From positions 10,638,145-10,702,144 of the forward strand of contig NC_081851.1 in NCBI RefSeq assembly GCF_963259705.1: a DNA stretch of 64,000 nucleotides, written 5' to 3'. The DNA is from Myotis daubentonii. Taxonomy: Eukaryota; Chordata; Mammalia; Chiroptera; Vespertilionidae. Made by a program: the position numbers and the translations under genes. Each line of letters starts with the position of its first letter. Position 1 is the first letter of the stretch. Shown here one piece after another: positions 54,240 through 64,000 of this stretch. The notes beneath the pieces were generated by a model, which had not been told where the DNA came from, searched no databases, and saw only the letters and a list, made by a program, of their open reading frames with translations.

Positions 54240-55110
54240 GAGGGTGGGGGGAGGCTGGAGGAGACACGGTCCCACCCAGTATGTGAGCCTTGAGTAACTG
54301 AGGAATGGAAAGGCGACTCCCTGCGCAGCTGCCCGCCTGCCCTGTGAGCAGTTAGAAACGTGTAGACGGGACAAGGCGAGCTCCCTTCTTCCACGTCTCT
54401 CCACAGACACCGACGGGGCGTGTGCTAGGTGCTCTGAGAGCTGGGGCACAGCGTGAGCACACAGCAAGGGCCCTGCCTCCAGGCTTTCAGTCTATTCTGT
54501 GCTTCCTTCCCTCGCCGCCGCCGAGAGCTCATGGGGTAGGAGCGAGGCAGAGCGGGTGCTTTCGGGGGCGGGGCGGGGAGGGTCCTTTCACCTGCGCCGG
54601 CCAGACAGAGACCAGTCCTCCACCACGAGCAGTCATACATGCCTCGCCTTCACACAGCACACGCACGCACAGGACCCTGTTTCATTCCCTCGGAAACATG
54701 GGCCACGGTTATAGTTCCGTTCGCCTTACGGGGGAGGGAGGAAGGCAGGCAGTGGGGCTGGGACAGGAACCAGGCCCTCCTCTCACTCTTAGCCCTTGGC
54801 ATTTCCTGATGCCTTTGTAGGCAGACAGGCACTGCCAAGGCCCGTGAGGGCCACCAGGCAACGGGGCACAGTGGGGACCATGATGAGCCGGAGACCCTAC
54901 ATATTGAAGAGACTCCGATTCACCTTTAAAAGCGGCTCTGTGGGCGCACGCCAAGATCATCGGCGCTCGTGTCCTCTGACTCAGCCGGGCACCTCGGGGT
55001 CCTGCCCTGCAATGCACCGGGCACTTGTGCAGCAGCCGGGGACACCCCTTGGAGACCCGCCGAGGGAAGGCTGGGCTGTGGGATGGAGGAACAGCGGCAG
55101 CCGCTGCAGC
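54240..55110. other. GC-rich sequence with a small GC-box cluster
   Basis: Around 54505-54600 there is CCTCGCCGCCGCCGAG and GGGGGCGGGGCGGGGAGG, an Sp1-type GC box in a CpG-denser patch. This could be a weak promoter-like island, but no transcript or first exon can be supported. Confidence 0.3.
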
Positions 55111-56275
55111 GACTCACTGGTGAACGTGAGCCCGTGGCTCTCTCTGACTCACTGGTGAACGTGCGCCCGTGGCTCTCTCTGACTCACTGGTGAACGTACG
55201 CCCATGGCTCTCTCTCCGACTCACTGGTAAACGTACGCCCGTGGCTCTCTCTCTGACTCACTGGTGAACATATGCCCGTGGCTCTCTCTCCAACTCACTG
55301 GTGAACGTACGCCCGTGGCTCTCTCTCACTCACTGGTGAATGTACGTCCGTGGCTCTCTCTCTGACTCACTGGTGAATGTGTGCCCATGGCTCTCTCTGA
55401 CTCACTGGTGAACGTGCGCCCGTGGCTCTCTCTCCGACTCACTGGTGAACGTGCGCCCGTGGCTCTCTCTCCGACTCACTGGTGAACGTGCGCCCGTGGC
55501 TCTCTCTCCGACTCACTGGTGAACGTGCACCCTTGGCTCTCTCTCCGACTCACTGGTGAACATACGCCCATGGCTCTCTCTCTGACTCACTGGTGAACGT
55601 GCGCCCGTGGCTCTCTCTCCGACTCACTGGTGAACGTGCGCCCGTGGCTCTCTCTCTGACTCACTGGTGAACGTGCGCCCGTGGCTCTCTCTCCGACTCA
55701 CTGGTGAACGTGCACCCTTGGCTCTCTCTCCGACTCACTGGTGAACATACGCCCATGGCTCTCTCTCTGACTCACTGGTGAACGTGCGCCCGTGGCTCTC
55801 TCTCCGACTCACTGGTGAACGTGCGCCCGTGGCTCTCTCTCCGACTCACTGGTGAACGTGCGCCCGTGGCTCTCTCTCCGACTCACTGGTGAATGTACGC
55901 CCGTGGCTCTCTATGACTCTCAGGTGAACATACGCCCGTGGCTCTCTCTCACTCACTGGTGAATGTACGTCCGTGGCTCTCTCTCTGACTCACTGGTGAA
56001 CGTACGCCCGTGGCTCTCTCTCCGACTCACTGGTGAACGTACGCCCGTGGCTCTCTCTCTGACTCACTGGTGAATGTACGCCCATGACTCTCTCTCCGAC
56101 TCACTGGTGAACATACGCCCATGGCTCTCTCTGACTCACTGGTGAATGTACGCCCGTGGCTCTCTCTGACTCACTGGTGAACATATGCCCGTGGCTCTCT
56201 CCGACTCACTGGTGAACATACGCCCATGGCTCTCTCTGACTCACTGGTGAACGTGGGCCCGTGGCTCTCTCTCCG
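55111..56275 (+). repeat. 37-bp minisatellite, unit GACTCACTGGTGAACGTGCG + CCCGTGGCTCTCTCTCC
   Basis: About 32 units of 33-38 bp. Length varies mainly in the CTCTCTC run. Internal variants are ACGTGCGCC, ACGTACGCC, ACATACGCC, ATGTACGCC and ACGTGCACC. The block 55489-55581 is closely repeated at 55675-55768 (both with GTGCACCCTTGG then ACATACGCCCATGG), a higher-order duplication of about 186 bp. About a dozen units contain TGACTCA, an AP-1-type motif; others have CGACTCA. Confidence 0.96.
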
Positions 56276-59200
56276 AGGCGCAGAGCAGGGAGGAACGCGT
56301 CCAGCAGGACTGGGTGTACTGTGGTCCCCTTTCCACAGACCCTCTCAGAACATGCAAGAAGCTGGCTCTTGGTTGCCTCCAGGAGGATTCTGCTCGCAAA
56401 TATCCTTTTGTAAGTTTTGATTTTTGAGCCATTGAAGGATTTCCTATTTTAATCATCAACTAAGAGATTGTGTAGGTCGAGTGGACTGCAGACGGGGGCG
56501 GTCTGCACCCTGCAATCTCCCCTGCCCTCCTGCTGCCTGGCAAGCAATTGGCTCATTTAATACGTGGTCGGCTGACCCGGATGACCCACCCTTTTAGCTT
56601 TCCGCACGGCGGTCTCGGCCCTCCCCCTCGGGTCTTTACCTTATTACCTTAGAACTGCTCCCGGGGTCTCTCTGGATGGCACACCCCCCCCCCGCCCCCG
56701 CCAGCCACCCAAGGCCACACTCCAGGTTCCTCTCGCCTATCCCTCCCTCACTGTACTCCCACTCTGTGCCCCTGGTCCCAGCTCCCCAGCACCCCACACA
56801 CATTCCTCCCTGTCACGGCTCACGTTCTAAATGCCTCTGGAACCCCTCCTTGTCACTCCTCCCACCCAGCACAGGGCCTGCCTGTCTGGATTCTGCTGTC
56901 GCCTGGGCCTCCTGAATGACCTCGCTCCCACCGTACCTCCTCTCTGTGGCCCGTCCTCCTCCCTCCTTCCAGGAGTCACTCAGGACACAGATCTCATTCT
57001 GCCATTTCCCTGCTTAAAACCCCTTTGGCTTCCCAGTGATACCTCATCCTCCGAGGCTGGCACCTACCGCCCTCCCACCCCCCACCTCCCCCACCCCCGC
57101 CCCCGCCAGCCCTCCTCCCTCACTCCTCCCTCCGCCTCCTGCACCCTGGTGTCCAACAGCAGAGGCAGAGCTGGCCTTCATGGGGCTGGGAACTGGGGCA
57201 GGGGAGGGCTTCTTTAAGAAAATGAATACAAAGCCACTAATGCAAAATCCCACATGAAACTGAGTGTGTACTTACAGCAAAAAAGTCATAACAAATTATG
57301 CATCTTTGAAAGCCCCGGAATATCCAGAAAGTAAGATGGCATTTTCACGGGTGAACTGGAGGCCTCGCTTTGTGCCGTAGGCTGAGCGCCTCGGTTCGCG
57401 GCTCGGACCCTTCACTGTCCCTCCTGTGAGGGACCAGCACGTGGACGGAACCCTTCCTCGTGGGTAGCTGAGGGACGGCTGCTCTCACAGCTCGGCATTA
57501 GCCGTCATGCTGCGGAGCCACCTCTGCTCAGACACAGAGGCACGCGCTTCCCCGCGACCCCCCTGCTCCGCCACTGAGGTGCTGACCCGGCGACTTGGGG
57601 ACATTTTCAACAAAAAGAAAGAGGCCTGTACGTGCATCTGTAACAGCACGGCTGTTTCCCCACATGTCAGTGGCCTCATCCTTGCTGTGGGCCAGTGATG
57701 GGCGGAGGGAGTCCGAGGGCAGACAAAGGGAGTGCTTGGGTGCGAGGAGCTCTACCCAGCAGCGGACTCTGTGTCCCCAAAGGGAGACGACAGACAGGAG
57801 GGGCGGGGGCCAGCGGGTCCTGGCGGCTGGGCAGCGTCCCTCCCCGGGAAGCAGCATGCCCGCAGCTCCCTGACTCCTGGAGCCTCTGCTCCCTGACTGG
57901 CCCAAGACGAGGCCGCTGTCTGCCAGTGCTCAGTGCACAGTGAACGCCCCGGCCTGGCGACCTCTTACTGACCGGCCCCCTCTCCCCTCCCCCAACTGGG
58001 CATCTGCCTGGCTATCCCCACAGTACTGGCCCATCGGCCTAGGTCCAGTCTGTTAGCCGCCCTCCCGCCCCCAACCTACACATACACACCCGGCCAGGAG
58101 TGCAGAAGGAGCTCTCAGGCTCAGCTCTGCCCCGAAACCCTCAGCCTGACTGATGGGCACCTGGCCTCCCTCCACGGAGGTGCTGGAGGCCGCACACGGT
58201 GTCATAGGTCTGGTGCCACCAGCAGGCAGAGCCTCCCACCACCTGCCTCTCTAAATCCCAAAAGCGCACATTTGTTATTGGAAGTCATCTGAGGGATTCA
58301 TCCAACTCGTTTGTGCTTTAGGTGAGAATACCTGACATTAAAGTCCACCAAGTCTGTTTCTTTGTTCTTTAGGGATGACTGTGGCGTTCTGCACAGACAT
58401 GAGCTTTAAGTGTCCCGTGTGCTATGCATGTAACAGGAAGCTGCTGGAGACATGTCGGAGTCCCACAGGAGCGTGAGCACACCGGGCCCGCCGCAGGCCA
58501 CCAGGGGACCCAGTTAGGGTTTTGTGGGTCAGGGCAGTTCCCCAACAGGGCAGTCGCCTGTCCGCCTCCTTGTGACAGCCCAGCAAGGGCGTGAGCAAAG
58601 GCCATTGATATTGAAAAACACAGTAAGAAAACAGGGAACGATGGTGGTGAGGACCCAGCATTAGATTCTACCAAATGGTGAGAGCCAAGGCCAAAGGTCT
58701 CTGCGGATGTCACCAGTGCCAGGGCCTTCTGGCTGGGCCTTCGCCATAGACACGCGTGTTGTGAGGCAGAAAAGCCAGCGGCACTGGCAGAGGCTGCGCC
58801 TGGGGCCTTTGCGAGAAGAAGGGCGGGGAGACCTGGGGAGTGTGCTGTGGTGGCGCCTCCTGTCTGAGCGGCCCAGGCTAGGCTCACCCCGGAGTGGACG
58901 GCATCAGGCCAGGAGCAGGCGGGCCCCAGGTGGTGGCTTCCGCCTTAGTGTGGAGCAGGCGGAGCGGTTCGACGAGTGACGGCTGGTGCCTTGGCATCTG
59001 CAGGACAGATGCCTTCCTGCTGGGGCGGTGGTGAGGGACTGGCCTGGAAGGAGGCCACAGCAGCCTCTTCCACTGCTCTGCCCACCACGCAAGCCCTGCC
59101 CTCCAGCTTCAGTGCACGCCCAGGCCTCCCTGTGTACCTGTGCCGCAGCCTCTCCCAGGCGGAGCAGGATCTGCTTCCCTGGTCTCCCTCTTTTCCTCTC

Positions 59201-61995
59201 CTCCCTCACCTTGTGATGAACCCCAGGAGGACAAAAGTCAAACAACCATCACTCCTGTTGCACAGCGTGCTCCCCTCCATGCAGAGCCCATCCTGCCTGC
59301 CGGGGCGGGGAGGCGGGCAGCAAGGGCCCCGGAGGCGCACGATGCTGGCCTGTTCTCCAGGGGCTTACTGCGGTCGGAAGATTTTAATAAGAACAAGACG
59401 CTGGCAAGGCTGAGTCACGGGGGTGGTGGGATAGACCTGCCCTCCAGGCTGCTAGAGCCACTCTGCAGAGAGAATCACTGCTGGGCGAGACGGCAGCTCT
59501 GTCTCCTTGAAAGCACTGGACGACCCGCCCGGTTTGACTGATCTTGGCTGAGTCACTGGCTGATCTTTGACCTGTAACACGCAGGTACACGCCGTCCATA
59601 GAGAGATGGATGGAAAGCTGGTCAGGTGGTTAAGAGACCTCAGGTATCTTCCTTGCTCTGACGACAACAGGACGCTCCTCATCCATAAGACGCAGTGTGA
59701 TGGTCCCTGAGGCTCCCCAGATCCACAACTCTCAGCTCTTCGATGAGACAATGTGTGCAGAGCCCATAAAACGTGACTGGCTGTGAGGCATTATTATGGT
59801 AGTATCATCTCTGCTGGCACGGATTTCATAAAGGAAGTGGAATTTGAACGTGGCTCTGAATGAAGAGTAGGGTTTACGTTGGTGCAGAGTGCGCCAAGGG
59901 CATGACAGGTGCGCTGGGGGAAGAGGGAGAAGGGGGAGGAGATCAAAGGCTCAGTTTAGGGGTCAAGCTGACGCATGCTTGGCCCCATCAATGGCAACTT
60001 CCTGAGACGGGGCTCAGGCAAGAGGGTCGCCTTCTGGAAACGCCTCGAGGTCCTGCCAAGGCCTGAGGCCACATTTCCAGGCAGGCACGTGGCTGCCGAG
60101 AGCATCACAGCTTGCTCTCGCTGGGAGGGGAGCTGGGCCGCCTGAGGCCCCACACCAGCCCCCTCCCAAGACGAAGTCTGAAAAGAGATGCGGATTTGGG
60201 GTTGACTGTACCCGAAAGCTTTAACCTCACTGGAGGCCGCCACTGAGTTTCCCAGAGGCTCCCTCCTCCGGGGCCCTGGAACCCGCTCCGTGACTGCTTT
60301 TCCGAAGGCATTTCATGCAGGTGCGTGTTGAAGTGCTTGCGCGGGCACTGAGAATTCTGCGGCCTCGCTGGCGTTGGAGCAGCCCAAGCTGCATGGCTGG
60401 CACTGCCCTGGAGGGCGTCACTGAAACGGAATTGTCTTGGCGTGGGAGGTGCCCACACGTAATCACCGCTCACAGACACTCCTGAAGCCGGTCCTGGAGC
60501 CTCTGCTAGTTCTGTGGTTGCTTCTAAAATAAAGCCTTGTGATTATTTTGTGGATGACTCGCAAGAGTGCCGGTCTTGCTTTTGTGAGGTTGGTTCATCC
60601 AAAGAAAATTACAGAGCCCAGCAGACAGGAACGGCTCATGCTGCGGCTGCGTGCCTGCCTGCTGGGAGTAGGAGTGGCGGGGGGGGGCGGGGAGAAGGGG
60701 GCGGGCGCTCTCCGAGCCGCTGTCACCCACCTTGCACCCCTGCTGGAGCACAGGCTTCGGGGTGTCCTTTCGGGAGAGCCAGTGGCATTCCAGCCTGGAG
60801 TGCAGGCGTCGCCTCTCCGCCTCACGGTCACTCTCCCCAGGACTTCTCAGGCCCCTCCATCACCAACCCCCTGCTCTAGCGCTGTTCACGTCCTGCTGGC
60901 CTCGTCCTGGGACAACACGCCGCAGGCCCAGCTACTGGGGAGCAGAGAGGCAGGAGTCCACGTGCAGTTCACCAGTGGGCAAAGGCACCACCGGTCTCGG
61001 GGAACAGCCTCTGGCGCAGTGGAGCAGGTGGGCAGGCGCGTGTGCATGAAGTCAGCAAGGCACAGGAGAAAAGCTAGGAGGGAGCTGCCAGGCTGCGGCC
61101 TCGCGGGAGGCAAAGAGCTGCACAGCGAAGCTCCCCGTCACAGGGACGCGGCCGGTGCAGACACCAGCACCCAGGCCCCTCAGCTGCTCTTTCAGCCACG
61201 CCGGAGCTGGAAGCGTCTACACCTGACTAACCCCATGGTGTTGCGTCCAGCCACCCTGACACAATATGTGAAAGCGCATTACCTGAGAAAAGGTGACTGG
61301 AGTGATTCGTGAGCAGTCCCAAAGCGTTGGCACAAAGGGGCGGCCAGGATGCCCTGGGTAAGGGCGTGGGGGTGGGGACGTGCTGGGGAGGGAGGCGGGG
61401 AGAGGCCTGGCAGCAGCGGGAGCTGGCCATGAGGGACTCGGTGACAGCTGGGCAGCATGCTGCTGATGGGCAGGAGGAGAATGTGCCTGAAGCAGACTTA
61501 CCTACTTTTACAGTTTTGCCTAGAGCCAGCCCTGCATTTAACTCGCCCAGAAACAGCCCTGTCAGCAAACCAGACAAAGGCTGTTTGCTATTTGCTGGGG
61601 TTTGCAAAGCCCCTGTGGCTGTGACTGGACCTTTTGGCCTGCATGTCACCTCCCTTCTCAGGTGCAAGCTCAGGCATGGGTGGGAGCAGGCAGGGTAACT
61701 GGGAGCCCTTCGCTGACTCAGGGTAATGGAGGCCCGTTTCCTGTAGAATTCCACCATCTCCCCCAGGGAGCAACTCAGCACATTCCCGAGGACACGAAGG
61801 CCCTGTCCTTCCCTTTCAGCACCTGCTTAGGTCTCTTTAAGCCTTTTGCAGTTTAGAATCCTAATTTATTTCTTCACATTATGGTTTAATTTTTTCTTAG
61901 AGACAAATAGAAAAAAACCCTGTTCTGTCCACAGGTCATGCTGAATCAAGAGAGGCCCCTTCCTCTCTCCTCAGAGTCACTTTCAGCTCCCAGCC
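56276..61995. other. 5.7 kb of GC-rich unique sequence without a recognised gene
   Basis: Many GC-driven frames occur on both strands (largest 60539-61312 plus, 257 codons; 58369-58887 minus, 172 codons). None shows domains, a signal peptide or good start context. C runs at 56684-56700 and 57072-57112, and a G run at 60676-60712 (GGCGGGGGGGGGCGGGGAG), have G-quadruplex potential. An undetected exon of a multi-exon gene could lie here. Confidence 0.4.
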
Positions 61996-62013
61996 AGAGC
62001 CCCAACTTCATTC

Positions 62014-62220
62014 CATTTTTTTTTAAATCCTCACCCGAGGATATGCTTTCATTGATCTTAGAGAGACAAGAGGGAGAGAGAAACACTGATTATTTGCTTC
62101 CCATATGTGCCTGACCGGGGATCAAACTTGCAATCTGGGTATGTGCCCTAACCTGGAATCAGAACTGCAACTTTTTGGTGTACAGGACGATGCTCCAACC
62201 AACAGAGCACCCAGCCAGGC
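62014..62220 (-). mobile_element. Ves-type SINE, minus strand
   Basis: The plus strand shows the complement: T tract, TCCTCACCCGAGGATATG, GA-rich body, GTATGTGCCCTAACCTGGAA, and the head ending ACAGAGCACCCAGCCAGG. A 6-bp repeat TCATTC at 62008-62013 and 62221-62226 may be its target duplication. It is diverged from the young copies. Confidence 0.82.
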
Positions 62221-62229
62221 TCATTCAGT

Positions 62230-62255
62230 GTTTTTGTTTTGTTTTGTTTTGTTTG
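62230..62255. repeat. (GTTTT)n simple repeat
   Basis: Five near-perfect TTTTG steps, just left of the LTR-like segment. Confidence 0.9.
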
Positions 62256-62261
62256 TTTTTG

Positions 62262-62864
62262 TGTACGAAAGGGGCTACATGCTAACCTGACAAGCTCAGG
62301 GAAGGCCTGCTTGGCGGTCTTGCAAACCCAGACCTAAAGTCACCACAAAGGATGGTCTGAAATTAAACTTTAACTAAGAGCAGTCATGGTGGGTAGTTAC
62401 ATCCTAGGCCGGTATCTTCACTGACAAGGTCAACCTCTACCTTAACTGAGCCTATGTGTTTTTTTGCATCTATGATAACATACCCTTGAAATGCCCGGGT
62501 ATCTTGTAACTCCCCTTTTTCTGGACCTCTTGGGGCACAACCTAATGTGCTGGGCACCAGGGCAGAGACCACAAATCCCTTCATTGTTATCATGTTAATT
62601 GTTCCTGCACCCACCTAAGTGTGTGTCTATCATTTTACTTTTTATCCAATCGCAGGGGTTCCCCCCACCCTTTGCTTTCTCCCACCTCTCTAGTCTAGCA
62701 CCAATGGATTTCATGTAACCCACCTATATCCCTTACTTTGATTGCAATGTATAAATACAGATGTAACCCGCCATTCTCTGGAGCATTATCTCAATTTGTT
62801 GAGGTTCTGTTCCCAGCAACTGTCGACAGTTTGGCTCAAATAAACTCACAAAAATTCTTTACAG
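62262..62864 (+). mobile_element. Solo-LTR-like segment of an endogenous retrovirus
   Basis: It carries promoter and polyadenylation signals in LTR order: a CCAAT-like TCCAATCGCAGGGG (62645), TATA-like GTATAAATACAG (62750), then CAAATAAACTCAC (62837) with AATAAA. No retroviral gene lies beside it, so it would be a solo LTR. The TG start near 62262 and the CA end near 62863 are tentative and no clear 4-6 bp duplication is seen. A hAT element has inserted at its right end. Confidence 0.5.
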
Positions 62865-63056
62865 CAGGGGTCCTCAAACTATGGCCCGCGGGCCACATGC
62901 AGCTGCTGAAAACATTTATCCGGCCAGCCGGGTGTTTTTGCTGCTGCTGCCTGTTGCTTAGCAGCCGACTAGTTTTTTTTTAAACTATAGTCCGGCCCTC
63001 CAACGGTCTGAAGGACAGTGAACTGGTGCCCTGTTTAAAAAGTTTGAGGACCCCTG
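62865..63056. mobile_element. Non-autonomous hAT element (192 bp) with exact 8-bp target duplication
   Basis: Inverted ends CAGGGGTCCTCAAACT and AGTTTGAGGACCCCTG are fully complementary over 16 bp. CTTTACAG is duplicated exactly at 62857-62864 and 63057-63064. The interior includes GGCCCGCGGGCCACATGCAG and CTATAGTCCGGCCCTCCAAC, text shared with a hAT MITE family I recall from bats (possibly OC1-like; the name is uncertain). No coding capacity. Confidence 0.92.
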
Positions 63057-63080
63057 CTTTACAGGTTTGAATGTTTTTAT

Positions 63081-63293
63081 GTTAAAATTTTAAATATATT
63101 TTTATTAATCTCAGAAAGGAAGGAAGAGGGAGAGAGAGATAGAAACATCAATGATGAGAATCATGGATCTGCTGCCTCCTGAACGCTCCCTACTGAGCCC
63201 AACAACCTAGGCATGTGCCCTGACAGGGAACACAACCGTGACCTTCTGGTTCATAGGTTGATGCTCAACCACTGAGCCACGCTGGCAGGGCCA
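63081..63293 (-). mobile_element. Ves-type SINE, minus strand
   Basis: The plus strand shows the complement: tail, GGAAGGAAGAGGGAGAG body, AATCATGGATCTGCTGCCTC, GCATGTGCCCTGACAGGGAA, and the head ending ACCACTGAGCCACGCTGGCA. The 8-bp repeat GTTTTTAT flanks it (63073-63080 and 63294-63301). Confidence 0.85.
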
Positions 63294-63301
63294 GTTTTTA
63301 T

Positions 63302-64000
63302 TTAAAGTCTTGCCCTGCAGGAAAGTTTCAGGGAGATAAAACCAAACAAACTCAAAAGATCACCCAGTAAACAGGAGATGACTGCCTCTGGCTGCCTGCC
63401 TCTGGCTGTCTGCCTCTGAGCTGGCGGCCCCGCAGGATGGCGGCCTCTGGTTTCAGGTTTCTCACTTATGAGATGAAAGGGCTTACTCAGATGCACTGCA
63501 AAGCGGTTTCAAGCTCTGGAATTTTTGATACTAACATCTTGGGAACGTAGCAGAGTTTCAGATCCCTGATCATTTCCAAGTAACTGTAAGTCCATCTCCA
63601 AATGGACTGGAAGAGCTTCTGAAACGGGGTTGTTCCTCCAATTCAGAGCATCGACATCTGCGAGATGACATCTGCTATATCTCCTTCCAGGGCACACAAC
63701 TCATACAGTCTTCACGGGCTGCTCATCAGTCCAGTGTGAAATCTCAGGGGGAGTAGCCACCAAGCCCCATCCAGGGAGAGACCCAGCTGCAATCCCTGCA
63801 TGAGCACAGATGACGGGAGGGAACAAAAATAAAACGAGATTTATTAACCTCTCTAGAAGGTTGCCGGCACAGGGGGAAAAGACATTGTCCTCTAGCTGGC
63901 CTCAAAAATGGACCTGAGCAAACGGGCTCTTCCCCAGAAAGCTGCAGCTCTGAACGTCTGCCACATCTCTACACCCTTGTCATGGGGACAGGAAGGCTGG
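63302..64000. other. Unique sequence to the window end
   Basis: It has a short CTGCCTCTGGCTG tandem (63380-63418, about three units) and otherwise nothing recognised. Confidence 0.4.

Noticed and set aside
42131..56275. CRISPR array
   Set aside because: Units are directly adjacent without unique spacers, and the genome is mammalian; these are minisatellites.
60539..61312. 257-codon plus-strand frame, the longest outside repeats
   Set aside because: GC-rich, no domain or signal peptide, an overlapping opposite-strand frame of similar quality, and no exon signals I can trust.
276..62220. tRNA genes at the SINE heads
   Set aside because: Only A- and B-box-like segments remain, followed by SINE bodies and A-rich tails; they do not fold as complete tRNAs and are flanked by target duplications.

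Overview
This window looks like nuclear DNA from a vespertilionid bat (Myotis/Eptesicus/Pipistrellus group). I recognise no protein-coding exon, rRNA or functional tRNA gene. The assignment rests on the mobile elements. There are tRNA-derived Ves-type SINEs on both strands, two Helitrons with HeliBat-type ends (TCCTATATAATAAAAGG start, hairpin, CTAG end), a SPIN-type hAT element, other young non-autonomous hAT elements, and L1 copies of several ages. The family names come from memory of their consensus sequences, not from a search.

Layout. 1-5.5 kb: an old colinear plus-strand L1 broken by a SINE, two Helitrons joined head to tail, a minus-strand SINE and a 235-bp hAT element. 5.5-10 kb: mostly unique, with a Charlie-type remnant, a MIR and a SINE. 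10-12.1 kb: an old antisense L1, then a younger L1 with a 5' inversion (twin priming). 12.1-16.3 kb: unique sequence, simple repeats and a foldback hAT remnant. 16.3-22.7 kb: a nested pile of L1s containing a near-perfect 222-bp palindrome, an L1 joined from ORF1 into ORF2, and a 116-bp L1 insertion inside another L1. 22.7-33.6 kb: mostly unique, partly GC-rich, with MIRs and a SINE. 33.6-56.3 kb: a cluster of minisatellites: a GCACCAG-based array, a giant 13-bp array at 42.1-49.9 kb, a 19-bp array, a TG-rich array and a 37-bp array. SINEs, a Tigger remnant, old repeats and an L1 remnant lie between them. 56.3-62 kb: GC-rich unique sequence. 62-63.3 kb: two SINEs around an LTR-like segment that carries a 192-bp hAT insertion.

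The most striking object is the 13-bp minisatellite (42131-49877, just under 600 units). It is purine-rich on the plus strand, carries a GGAAG motif in nearly every unit, and has higher-order repeats of about 701, 714-727 and 1325 bp. Ten 12-bp units, each with a one-base deletion, mark those higher-order copies. Very long open frames (up to 953 codons) cover it. They follow from a stop-poor unit whose length is not a multiple of three, and I do not annotate them as genes.

Nothing here works as an operon or pathway. The window is best read as a record of successive transposon insertions and of local tandem amplification, perhaps in a recombination-prone or subtelomere-like region.
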